DNA of 19,648 nucleotides from JADLEX01 sp964586775. Its GTDB lineage: Bacteria > Lernaellota > Lernaellaia > JACKCT01. The position numbers and the translations under genes were made by a program. Positions 7,893-14,534 of the stretch are shown piece after piece. The stretch lies in NCBI GenBank assembly GCA_964586775.1, contig CAZPJD010000246.1, positions 1 through 19,648 on the forward strand. Direction: 5' to 3'. How positions within the stretch are numbered: position 1 is the stretch's first letter; each line of letters starts with the position of its first letter. A model generated the notes under the pieces. It saw nothing but the letters and a program-made list of their open reading frames with translations. It was not told the origin of the DNA and did no database searches.

Positions 7893-8801
7893 TCACCGAT
7901 TCGTGTGCATCCCGCCCTGACCGACCGGCTCGAGCGGATCGAGCAACTCCGCTTCGGGATTCACGCGCCGCAGCGGCAGTCCGTCGAGCTGCTTGAACAG
8001 CAGACGCATGCCCTTCATGTCGTTCGCCTGCGACTGGTGCGCGCGCGTGAATTGCATTGCGGCTTCCACGCACGACCGACCCTGAAGACACGGCTGATGG
8101 ATGTCGAAGACCTCGGTCGGCTCTTCGGGATCCGCGGAGCCCAGCGCCTGCGCGAGCCACAGCTTTGAGAGCACCCAATACACGCGCTCCACGTGGTGCG
8201 GCGCGCCGGGCAATTCCTTCGTGTCCGTCGCGGCGAGCCGCGCGGCAGCGAGCGCGAATCGCGCCGAAAGCTGGTGCTCCGGGTGGCCGGTGCCGCCGCG
8301 CCCCGGTGAGAGCGTCAGAATCGCGTCCGGCTTGAAATCGCGGATCTCCTTCGCGATGAGCACGGTGGGATCGCCCTGACGCATCCATCGCGCGGCGATC
8401 TCGTGGCGAGGCGGAAACGAGCTGCCGGGGAGCGGCGCGTTCCAGTAGGGGGCATGTTTGAGCGACGCGCCGTAAAGCCTCGCCGATGCCGCGATCTCGG
8501 TCGCGCGGACCGTGGCGAGATCCGGCAGACAGCCGCCGGGGATGCAGCATTCGCCGCCCGCCGCGTCGGTGAGCACGACGAAGTGCAGCGCGCCACCGCT
8601 CTTGCGCGCGACCTTGGCGAGGATCGGCCCCGCGAATCCCTCATCATCGGGATGCGCCGCCACCCACATCACGCGCCGGGGCGTATCGAGCCACTCGTCG
8701 AGCGAATCGCCCGGCGCGGCGGTGCGCACGTATTTCGCGGAACACCCGATCGCGACGGCGATCACCGTCATCGCGGCGATTCCCGGGACAAATCTATTCA
8801 T
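7893..8801 (-). CDS. Lipoprotein PIG-L/LmbE-family deacetylase
   Basis: 302 residues. The N-terminus MNRF plus hydrophobic core ends in AIGC, a lipobox with Cys20, so the protein should be lipid-anchored outside the cytoplasm. The metal site of the PIG-L/LmbE family (Zn-dependent N-deacetylases of GlcNAc-type sugars) is plain: AHPDDE at 49-54, VRATE (Arg99, Glu102) and HPEH (His173, His176). Additional Cys residues (85, 86, 91 in ECCIPGGC and two in CLQGRSC) could form disulfides, in keeping with an oxidising compartment. Start: ATG at 8801 preceded by GGGGAAT; the longer frame upstream has no signal peptide. It is divergent from the GH31 lipoprotein gene, and a shared role in glycan processing is possible but not shown. 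Confidence 0.87.
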   Translation of the reverse strand: MNRFVPGIAAMTVIAVAIGCSAKYVRTAAPGDSLDEWLDTPRRVMWVAAHPDDEGFAGPILAKVARKSGGALHFVVLTDAAGGECCIPGGCLPDLATVRATEIAASARLYGASLKHAPYWNAPLPGSSFPPRHEIAARWMRQGDPTVLIAKEIRDFKPDAILTLSPGRGGTGHPEHQLSARFALAAARLAATDTKELPGAPHHVERVYWVLSKLWLAQALGSADPEEPTEVFDIHQPCLQGRSCVEAAMQFTRAHQSQANDMKGMRLLFKQLDGLPLRRVNPEAELLDPLEPVGQGGMHTNR

Positions 8802-8834
8802 TCGGATTCCCCGACCTTGGGCACGAGCACGACC

Positions 8835-8863
8835 TTTATAAGCGGCGACGCCGGGACGGTAAA
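8835..8863 (-). promoter_or_regulatory. Sigma-70-like promoter of the PIG-L gene
   Basis: Minus strand TTTACC (8858-8863), 17 bp, TATAAA (8835-8840); leader of about 26 nt to the ATG at 8801. It lies next to the opposite promoter of the GH31 gene. Confidence 0.55.
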
Positions 8864-8867
8864 GCGA

Positions 8868-8895
8868 TGGACACGATTCCATTCGGAGATAGAAT
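8868..8895 (+). promoter_or_regulatory. Sigma-70-like promoter of the GH31 gene
   Basis: TGGACA (8868-8873), 16 bp, TAGAAT (8890-8895), each matching the consensus hexamer in five of six bases. The upstream in-frame ATG at 8867 falls at the -35 edge, so it cannot be the start; this supports ATG 8918. Confidence 0.6.
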
Positions 8896-8917
8896 CGGGC
8901 CAATCACGGGGGATGAC

Positions 8918-11080
8918 ATGAACTGCCACTTTTGGATTGCACTGTTCGCCGCGTCGATGGCCTTGGCGATTCTGCCCGCCTGCGACGGCGGGTCGGACGA
9001 CGACGACACGGGCTCCGTGGAAGATGACGATGTCGTGGACGATGACGATTCCGACGACGACGATTTCCATGACGATGACGACGGGGACGACGACACGCCC
9101 TTCTACGACGACATCGTGCTGGAAAACGAGGCGCTGCGTCTGACGATTCACCCACGCCCCTTTGGTTGGCGGCTCGAGTCCGCCGACGACAAGGCGCTCG
9201 TCGCGCAGACCCTCGATTACGGCGTGGGCGAGTCTTTCTTCTATTTTCGCGGCGAGACGCGGCACGACCTGCACTCGTTCATCGGCGCGACGACGCAAAC
9301 GGACGCGGCGAGCGTGGTCTACCGGACCAGCGAGGGCGTCGAGGCGACGATCCGTTTTTCGTTCGAGGCCGGACGCGAACTGAAGGTCGAGACGACGCTC
9401 GACCAGCGACCCGGCAATCTCTCGATCGGTCAAGATGTGCAGCTCGTCGACGACGAGGCGATCTACGGCGCGGTCGAGCGCATCTCGTGGGACCCGTGGA
9501 CCAGCGAACGCAATCCCACCGATCTGGGGTCCCTCGACCGGCGCGGCCAATGGCACTCGATGATCGTTCAGGGCACCATCGGCGTGTATACGCCGTTCTT
9601 CCACAGCAGCGCCGGCTACGGGCTCTACGTCGATACGACATTCTACGGCGAGTTCGACTTCGGCGCGACGCGGCCCGATCGCCTGCGTTTTCACTTCCGC
9701 GCGCGCGGTGATCGGTCGCCCGTGCAGGCGTTTCGCGTTTTCTATGGTCCAAAGCACGACGACATCCTCGACGCCTACACGGCGCTCACCGGTCGCCCTT
9801 TCGTGCCGCCCGACTGGGCGTTTCGGCATTGGCGATGGCGCGACGAGCACGCGAAGGTCACGGGCGACCTCGACGGAAACACGATCAACGGCGAAGTGGC
9901 CGAGGACATCAACCAGTACGAAGCGCTCGAAATTCCCTTCGGCAACTACATGATCGATCGCCCCTACACCCCCGGCGAGCAGGGCTTCGCGGAGTTTTCG
10001 TGGGATGTCGATCGATTCCCGAATGCGGACGACATGATCCAGTCGTTCGAGGATCGGGACATACGCCTCATCATCTGGGGCGCGCCGTGGGCCATCGGCG
10101 ATGAGCCCGGCCAGAACGGCGCCGAGGCGCAGGCGCTGGGCTATCTGGCGCCGGGCAGTCCCGACCACATCGACTTTACCAACCCGGCGGCATGCGACTG
10201 GTGGCGCGAAAAGCTCGTGACGTGGGTGACGGACAACTCCATCCACGGCTGGAAACTCGACCGCGGCGACGAGACGCAGCCCAGCCTGCCGGGTGAAATC
10301 TATTTCGACGGACGCGGCGGCGAGGAGGTACGCAATCACTACCCGGTGCTCTACCAGCGCTGCTACTTCGATGCGATGAACGAAGCATGGGGCGGCGACT
10401 TCGTGAACAAAGCCCGCGCGGGGTGGGCCGGCAGCCAACAGTACGTGATCCTTTGGGGCGGCGACACGCGCGGCAACGTCAACGAACGCCCTACCGATCT
10501 GGGGCTGCGCAGCGCGATCCTGTCGATGCTGCATGCGTCATTCATGGGCTTCCCGGTTTGGGGTTCGGATACGGGCGGCTATCAGGAGTTCCGCGACCGC
10601 GAGGTGTTTGCGCGGTGGCTCCAGTTCTCGGCGTTCACACCGCTCATGGAGATCGGCGGTCAGGGCGATCACGCGCCGTGGAATATGCCCACGGACCCGG
10701 CCTACGACGAGGAACTCATCGACATCTACCGCACCTACACGCAGCTCCACCACGACCTGGTCGACTATCTGCACGCTCAGGCCGAGATCGCGGGCGAGAC
10801 GGGGCGTCCGATCGCGCGGCCGCTGGTCTTCGATCACCCCGGCGACCCGAACGTGAAGCGGATGTGGGATGAATATATGCTCGGTCCCGACCTGCTCGTC
10901 GCGCCGGTGTGGGAATCGGGTTCGCGCGGGCGCGATGTCTATATCCCTTCGGGCGAATTCGTCGACTACTGGACGCGCGACGAGATCGAAGGACCGACGA
11001 CCATCGAGGCCGACGCGCCGCTCGATCGAATCCCGCTTTACGTGCGCAAGGGCGCGACGATCTTCGGCGAAACGTGGTGA
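8918..11080 (+). CDS. GH31-family glycosidase, lipoprotein with Asp-rich linker
   Basis: 720 residues. A lipoprotein signal ends in LPAC (Cys22) and is followed by a linker of 33 residues (27-59) of which 22 are Asp. After an N-terminal beta domain (to about 290) comes the GH31 barrel: WAFRHWRWRDE, then KLDRGDE with likely nucleophile Asp448 and WGGDTRGN with likely acid/base Asp516, a spacing like that in E. coli YicI. WGSDTGGY follows, then the C-terminal beta domains (GPDLLVAPV, VYIPSGEFVDYW, IPLYVRKGATI). GH31 enzymes retain configuration and act on alpha-glucosides, alpha-xylosides or sulfoquinovosides; the substrate is not decided here. Start: ATG 8918 with GGGGGA 5 nt before it. Asp at +2 after Cys22 would signal inner-membrane retention by E. 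coli rules, which may not apply here. Confidence 0.92.
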   Translation: MNCHFWIALFAASMALAILPACDGGSDDDDTGSVEDDDVVDDDDSDDDDFHDDDDGDDDTPFYDDIVLENEALRLTIHPRPFGWRLESADDKALVAQTLDYGVGESFFYFRGETRHDLHSFIGATTQTDAASVVYRTSEGVEATIRFSFEAGRELKVETTLDQRPGNLSIGQDVQLVDDEAIYGAVERISWDPWTSERNPTDLGSLDRRGQWHSMIVQGTIGVYTPFFHSSAGYGLYVDTTFYGEFDFGATRPDRLRFHFRARGDRSPVQAFRVFYGPKHDDILDAYTALTGRPFVPPDWAFRHWRWRDEHAKVTGDLDGNTINGEVAEDINQYEALEIPFGNYMIDRPYTPGEQGFAEFSWDVDRFPNADDMIQSFEDRDIRLIIWGAPWAIGDEPGQNGAEAQALGYLAPGSPDHIDFTNPAACDWWREKLVTWVTDNSIHGWKLDRGDETQPSLPGEIYFDGRGGEEVRNHYPVLYQRCYFDAMNEAWGGDFVNKARAGWAGSQQYVILWGGDTRGNVNERPTDLGLRSAILSMLHASFMGFPVWGSDTGGYQEFRDREVFARWLQFSAFTPLMEIGGQGDHAPWNMPTDPAYDEELIDIYRTYTQLHHDLVDYLHAQAEIAGETGRPIARPLVFDHPGDPNVKRMWDEYMLGPDLLVAPVWESGSRGRDVYIPSGEFVDYWTRDEIEGPTTIEADAPLDRIPLYVRKGATIFGETW
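8996..9094 (+). repeat. Low-complexity GAY repeat coding for the Asp linker
   Basis: Runs of GAC/GAT codons in blocks of three or four, broken by Thr-Gly-Ser, Val-Val, Ser, Phe-His and Gly. It encodes the acidic tether between the lipid anchor and the GH31 enzyme and may vary in length between strains through slippage. Confidence 0.8.
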
Positions 11081-11096
11081 CGAAAAACCGGGCGGC

Positions 11097-11372
11097 TCAG
11101 TAGTAGGGCGCGCGGCCCGCGGCGTGGTCGGTGTCGTCCACGATCTGGACGACCTCCGGGAAGTGCTTGCGGACGAGTTCCAGAATGCCCTGTTTCACCG
11201 TGACCGTGGACATGCCGCAGCCCTGACACCCGCCGCCGAGGCGGATGACGAGCTGGTCGCCTCGCAGGTCCACGAATTCCGCCCAACCGCCGTGATCCGC
11301 CAGCGCGGGATTGATACGGTCGGAAAACAGGGCGCGGATTCGGTCGTTGCGGGTGTCGTCGGGAGATGCCAT
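11097..11372 (-). CDS. NifU C-terminal-like Fe-S cluster scaffold
   Basis: 91 residues, the size of a stand-alone NifU C-terminal domain. It has the fold's pattern: a helix with INPALADHGG near 20-29, strands VDLRGDQLVIRL, then GGGCQGCGMS with Cys49 and Cys52 (CxxC), and a helix ending in FPEVVQIVDDTDH. Such proteins hold a [4Fe-4S] cluster between two subunits and pass it to client apoproteins. Start ATG 11372 with GGAG 7 nt upstream; a much longer frame continues upstream on this strand but it is the antisense of terC. It ends 16 nt from the convergent GH31 gene. Confidence 0.9.
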   Translation of the reverse strand: MASPDDTRNDRIRALFSDRINPALADHGGWAEFVDLRGDQLVIRLGGGCQGCGMSTVTVKQGILELVRKHFPEVVQIVDDTDHAAGRAPYY

Positions 11373-11405
11373 GGCGACGCTCCGGGCGCGGGGAATCTCA
11401 CGGTC

Positions 11406-11435
11406 AAAGTATGCCCTGCGACCTTCGCATGTCAA
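11406..11435 (-). promoter_or_regulatory. Sigma-70-like promoter of the NifU-like gene
   Basis: Minus strand perfect TTGACA (11430-11435), 18 bp, TACTTT (11406-11411); leader about 27 nt. CATACT two bases earlier is an alternative -10 with 16 bp spacing. Confidence 0.5.
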
Positions 11436-11579
11436 ACGCAAAGATGGAATGGCGCGAGCTTCCCTCCGGAGCGTTGATTTTCCAAGGCGCCCGTGCAAGA
11501 TGCGCCGACCCGATGGCCGTTGTTCGGCTTCGGGGGATGGAAAGCGCCGCCAAATTCTCGCGTTGAGGTGACGTCGTCG

Positions 11580-12803
11580 ATGCTCGCGTTGTGGGTCGGA
11601 TTTTTCGCCCTGGTCTTCTTGCTGCTCGCCCTCGATCTCGGCGTGTTCAATCGCAAGGACCACGAGATCGGCATCCGCGAGGCGTTCGGCTGGACGATCT
11701 TCTGGATCAGCCTCGCCCTCGTCTTCAACGCCGTCCTTTATTTTTTCTACAAGCACCACTGGATGGGGCTCGGGCTCGATCCGCGTTATCCGTCCGACGG
11801 CCCGCAGGCCGCGATGCTCTTCTTCACGGCCTACGTCGTCGAAAAATCGCTCTCGCTCGACAACATCTTCGTCATGGCGCTGATCTTTTCGTACTTCGCC
11901 ATCCCGTTGAAGTACCAGCATCGGGTGCTGTTCTGGGGCATCGTCGGCGCGCTCGTGCTGCGCGGCGTGATGATCGGCGCGGGCGTCGTGCTCATCCAGA
12001 AATTCTCGTGGATGATTTACGTCTTCGGCGGCATCCTGGTCGTCACGGCGATCAAGATGGCGACCTCGGGCGACGAGGAAGTGGAGCCCGAGAAGAACCC
12101 GCTGTTGCGCCTCGTACGCCGTTGGTTCCCGGTGGTGACGCGATTCGAAGGCCACAAATTCTTCGTACGCGAGAACGGCCGGCTCGCCGCCACGCCGCTG
12201 TTGCTGGCGCTGGTGGTCGTCGAAAGCACCGATGTCGTCTTCGCCGTCGATTCCATCCCCGCGGTCATCGCCGTCACGCACGACCCCTTCCTCGTTTTCA
12301 CGTCCAACGTCTTCGCGATTCTGGGACTGCGTTCGCTGTATTTCGCCCTCGCGGCGGTGATGAACAAGTTCCGCTTCCTCAAGGCGAGCCTCGTCTTCGT
12401 GCTCGGGTTCATCGGCGTGAAGATGCTCCTTTCGCATCATCTTCATATCTCGACCGCGATCTCGATGGCCGTCATCGGCGCGGCGCTCACCATCGGCATC
12501 GTCGTCTCGGTGATCGCCTCGTATCTGGACGAGGCCCCCAAACGCACCGAGGAGGGCGCGCGGATTCCGCTGGGCGACCGGCTGAGCGAAAAAACCCTGC
12601 GCAAGATCTGGATCGCGCTCTCGGGCGGGACGCTGATTCTCCTGGGTCTCGCGATGCTCGTCCTGCCCGGACCGGGCTTGATCACGCTCGCCGGCGGGTT
12701 CGCGGTGCTCGCGACGGAGTTCACCTGGGCGGCGGTGGTGACCCGTCACATCCGCCGCCACGCCGAAGCGCTCGCCGAAAAGGCCAAATCCGCCGTCAGG
12801 TGA
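11580..12803 (+). CDS. TerC-family integral membrane protein with C-terminal PGPGW-like segment
   Basis: 407 residues. TerC/Alx proteins are multi-pass membrane proteins linked to metal (Mn) efflux and to metalation of exported proteins. The family signatures are EKSLSLDN at 88-95 and ESTDVVFAVDSIPA at 215-228, whose acidic residues lie in membrane helices and are thought to bind metal; eight or so helices fill residues 1-316. After a charged linker (317-342) there are two further helices with LPGPGLITLAGGFAVLATEFTWA (362-384), which matches the small PGPGW-type membrane domain, normally a separate protein. ATG 11580 begins the first helix and has GAGGTGA upstream; GTG starts at 11493 or 11568 are possible but add non-conserved residues. 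No yybP-ykoY riboswitch is visible upstream. Confidence 0.9.
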   Translation: MLALWVGFFALVFLLLALDLGVFNRKDHEIGIREAFGWTIFWISLALVFNAVLYFFYKHHWMGLGLDPRYPSDGPQAAMLFFTAYVVEKSLSLDNIFVMALIFSYFAIPLKYQHRVLFWGIVGALVLRGVMIGAGVVLIQKFSWMIYVFGGILVVTAIKMATSGDEEVEPEKNPLLRLVRRWFPVVTRFEGHKFFVRENGRLAATPLLLALVVVESTDVVFAVDSIPAVIAVTHDPFLVFTSNVFAILGLRSLYFALAAVMNKFRFLKASLVFVLGFIGVKMLLSHHLHISTAISMAVIGAALTIGIVVSVIASYLDEAPKRTEEGARIPLGDRLSEKTLRKIWIALSGGTLILLGLAMLVLPGPGLITLAGGFAVLATEFTWAAVVTRHIRRHAEALAEKAKSAVR

Positions 12804-12843
12804 GTGAAGGCATCAACCGTCCAGTCGGTACGACATTTTGCAC

Positions 12844-12881
12844 AAAAAAAAGCGATACCGGAGGGGCAAAGCCGGTACCGC
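12844..12881 (-). terminator. Intrinsic terminator of the candidate sRNA
   Basis: On the minus strand GCGGTACCGG pairs with CCGGTATCGC (10 bp with one G-U), loop CTTTGCCCCT, followed directly by eight T (12851-12844). It is a textbook Rho-independent terminator on that strand, and it is too far from the AIM24 genes to be needed by them because they have their own at 13105-13133. Confidence 0.85.
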
Positions 12882-12934
12882 GAGAGGAGATTTGCCCTGC
12901 CGCGAAACGGGTTGGTTTCGGGGCAACTTGCGTG
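12844..12934 (-). ncRNA. Candidate sigma-54-dependent small RNA of about 90 nt
   Basis: Bounded upstream by a sigma-54 promoter (12945-12961) and downstream by a strong intrinsic terminator. Predicted structure, 5' to 3' on the minus strand: a hairpin at 12926-12892 (GGGCAA closing pairs, an inner 6-bp CGAAAC/GTTTCG stem, loop of 6 and a 5-nt bulge), an unpaired ATCTCCTCTC at 12891-12882, then the terminator hairpin at 12881-12852. The unpaired CUCCUCUC could pair with Shine-Dalgarno sequences, a common mode for trans-acting sRNAs. GGGCAAA at 12897-12891 can also pair with UUUGCCC in the terminator loop (12870-12864), so two folds compete. No ORF of note lies inside. The boundary at the 5' end is inferred from promoter spacing. 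Confidence 0.55.
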
Positions 12935-12944
12935 GTCGTAGATG

Positions 12945-12961
12945 AGCAATCCCTGTGCCAA
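12945..12961 (-). promoter_or_regulatory. Sigma-54 (RpoN) promoter
   Basis: Minus strand TTGGCACAGGGATTGCT: TGGCAC, five bases, TTGC, with GG and GC exactly 10 bp apart, as the -24/-12 consensus requires. The predicted +1 is near 12934, leading into the candidate sRNA. Sigma-54 promoters need an activator ATPase, so expression should be conditional (for instance nitrogen, envelope or motility signals); no such activator is encoded in the window. Confidence 0.7.
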
Positions 12962-13020
12962 GGACTGCGCGCGCTCTAAGTGGTGAATTTTCCGACGCCC
13001 GAGCGCAACCCCGGAGAATC

Positions 13021-13069
13021 GCCACGGGTTTTCCGCCACGAATTTCCACGATCCGCCTCAGAATTCTGA
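13021..13069. repeat. Direct repeats and palindrome upstream of the sigma-54 promoter
   Basis: On the plus strand GCCACGGGTTTTCC (13021-13034) is followed at once by GCCACGAATTTCC (13035-13047), and TCAGAATTCTGA (13058-13069) is a perfect 12-bp palindrome. CGGCAC-CC-GTGCCG at 13083-13096 is another inverted repeat. They lie about 90-160 bp upstream of the predicted sRNA start, the usual place for enhancer-binding sites. A binding role is inferred. Confidence 0.4.
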
Positions 13070-13104
13070 TTGACGCCTTCGTCGGCACCCGTGCCGTAAT
13101 CAGG

Positions 13105-13133
13105 AAAAAGCCCGACCTCGCGGCCGGGCTTTT
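13105..13133. terminator. Bidirectional terminator at the end of the AIM24 operon
   Basis: AAAAGCCCG (13106-13114) and CGGGCTTTT (13125-13133) form a 9-bp stem with a 10-nt loop, with A-runs on one side and T-runs on the other. It lies 24 nt after the stop of the last AIM24 gene on the minus strand and could also stop readthrough from terC on the plus strand. Confidence 0.75.
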
Positions 13134-13157
13134 CGCGTATCGGGATGTTCGACCGGG

Positions 13158-13829
13158 CTACTTTTTCGACTCCACGCGGCGGAACGGGTTGAGCCAGGAC
13201 GCAAACGGCGGCGCGGAGCGCGTCTGGATAAACACGTCGCCCGTGCCCCGATAGCGGCAGACGAGGCCCTCGCCCGACAGGAACGTGGCCTTGAGCCCGC
13301 CCACCGCCTCGACGTTGAAGGTCATGCCCTCGGGGAAGGCGACGATGTGCGTGGTGTCGACGATATACTCGCCGTTCACCGACACCTTTTGCAGCCCGCC
13401 ATAGCTGTTGAAGAACACGTGGCCCGTGCCCGACACACGCAGCATGAACAGGCCCTCGCCCGAAAAGAAGCTCTGCACGCCGCCGAACTTCGTCTCGGTC
13501 GTGATGTCGCCCGTGTGGCACAGGTAAGCGCCCCTCTGCACGAAGTACGCGTTTCCCTTCAGCTCCAGCACGTCCACGTCGCCCGGAGCCGACGGCGCGA
13601 ACTCGATCGATCCCGCCTGGCCCTCGGGGTGGTAGTCGTTCGTAAAGAAGCTCTCTCCGCCGACCATGCGCTTCAGGCCGCCCAGCAGACCGCCCTTCGA
13701 CTTGGTCTCGATCTTCATGTTCGGGCTCATCGCGACCATCGCGCCGGTCTCGGCGGTGACCTTTTCGTTCGCGTCGAGCGTGAGGCGAACGAGGGAGAAA
13801 TCGGGCTTGCCGACAATTTCGTATTTCAT
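13158..13829 (-). CDS. AIM24/TIGR00266 family protein (third gene of operon)
   Basis: 223 residues, the full length of the AIM24 (TIGR00266) family: all-beta proteins of unknown biochemical role, related to a yeast mitochondrial protein needed for inner-membrane architecture. Landmarks shared with the next two genes are AETGAMVAMSPN near 26-37, GGESFFTN, the FSGEGLFMLRVSGTG block, VDTTHIVAF and LSGEGLVCRYRGTGDVFIQTRS near the C-terminus. No signal peptide or membrane helix, so cytoplasmic or peripheral. ATG with GAGGTGA upstream; 9 nt separate it from the stop of the preceding paralog. The C-terminal tail differs between the three copies (here PFRRVESKK). Confidence 0.9.
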   Translation of the reverse strand: MKYEIVGKPDFSLVRLTLDANEKVTAETGAMVAMSPNMKIETKSKGGLLGGLKRMVGGESFFTNDYHPEGQAGSIEFAPSAPGDVDVLELKGNAYFVQRGAYLCHTGDITTETKFGGVQSFFSGEGLFMLRVSGTGHVFFNSYGGLQKVSVNGEYIVDTTHIVAFPEGMTFNVEAVGGLKATFLSGEGLVCRYRGTGDVFIQTRSAPPFASWLNPFRRVESKK

Positions 13830-13838
13830 GGTCTCACC

Positions 13839-14522
13839 TCACTGCTTTCGCGGCGGCAGTTTGGGCCCGATGAACTGCCCGAATGCCGGCGCGTTGTGCG
13901 TCTGCATGTAGAGCCGGCCCTTGCCGGTGAACTCGCAGACCAGACCCTCTCCCGACAGCAGCGTGGCCTTCCAGCCGCCGACCTTGCGCACCTTGTATTG
14001 CAACGTGTCCTCATAGGCGGCGATGTGGCCCGTGTCGCAGATGAACGTGCCGTCGATGTCCTTGTGAAAGATGCCGCCGAAACTGTTGATGAGCAGGCTC
14101 CCCGCGCCGCCGAACTTGATCCAGAACACCGATTCGCCGGAGAAGAAGCCTTTCATGCCGCCGAACTGCGTGTCCATGGTCATGCCGTCCGAGCACGCGA
14201 GGAAGCTCGACGACTGCACGATCATGGTCTTCGTGCCGTCGAGTTTCAAATGCTCGATGTCGCCGACCAGCGTGGGCGCGAAGCACACGTGACCGGCCTG
14301 ATTCGCGGTGAATTTGTTGATGAACACGCTCTCGCCCGCGAGCAAACGCTTGGCTGCCTGAAGCAGGCCGCCCGCGCCGCCTTTGGAGAACGTGTCGGTG
14401 GTGACCGTCAGGCCCGTGCTCATCGACACCATCGCGCCGCCCTCGCTGCGCACGGCCTCGCCCTCGGCGAGTTCGACCTTCGCCATGGCGTAAGAGGGGC
14501 GGGACAGGATTTCGATATTCAT
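13839..14522 (-). CDS. AIM24/TIGR00266 family protein (second gene of operon)
   Basis: 227 residues, homologous over its length to both neighbours: RSEGGAMVSMSTG, AGESVFINKF, FFSGESVFWIKFGGAG, CDTGHIAAYEDTLQYKV and LLSGEGLVCEFTGKGRLYMQT. The copies have clearly drifted apart, so this is an old duplication rather than a recent one. It carries several Cys residues that the others lack (for instance VCFAP and LACSDG). Start ATG 14522 with GGGAGG; this Shine-Dalgarno touches the TAA of the upstream paralog (TAAGGGAGG), which suggests coupled translation. Function unknown beyond the family. Confidence 0.9.
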   Translation of the reverse strand: MNIEILSRPSYAMAKVELAEGEAVRSEGGAMVSMSTGLTVTTDTFSKGGAGGLLQAAKRLLAGESVFINKFTANQAGHVCFAPTLVGDIEHLKLDGTKTMIVQSSSFLACSDGMTMDTQFGGMKGFFSGESVFWIKFGGAGSLLINSFGGIFHKDIDGTFICDTGHIAAYEDTLQYKVRKVGGWKATLLSGEGLVCEFTGKGRLYMQTHNAPAFGQFIGPKLPPRKQ

Positions 14523-14534
14523 GATCGCCCTCCC

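Larger units (their letters stand above)
12804..13157. other. Intergenic region between convergent terC and AIM24 genes
   Basis: This 354-bp region is less GC-rich than its surroundings and has no credible protein-coding frame with start and Shine-Dalgarno. It holds, on the minus strand, a sigma-54 promoter, a candidate small RNA and its terminator (12844-12961), a set of direct and inverted repeats (13021-13069, 13083-13096), and the terminator of the AIM24 operon (13105-13133). Confidence 0.7.

Noticed and set aside
8798..10534. 578-codon minus-strand frame opposite the GH31 gene
   Set aside because: Shadow frame produced by high GC third positions; the plus-strand frame has lipobox and GH31 catalytic motifs.
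11381..11579. yybP-ykoY manganese riboswitch before terC
   Set aside because: I looked for its conserved internal loops in the leader and saw none; only the NifU-like promoter and weak hexamers are present.
11373..12761. Long minus-strand open frame upstream of the NifU-like gene
   Set aside because: It is antisense to the well-supported terC gene, has very charged, low-complexity translation with no family resemblance, and the Shine-Dalgarno and promoter place the NifU-like start at 11372.
12852..12897. Plus-strand reading of the intergenic structure as a riboswitch (GGGGCAAAGCC recalls c-di-GMP-I/GEMM) or pseudoknot
   Set aside because: The GEMM core segments around this piece (GAAA tetraloop stem, later conserved G-rich half) are missing, no gene lies downstream on the plus strand, and the poly-T needed for a terminator is on the minus strand.
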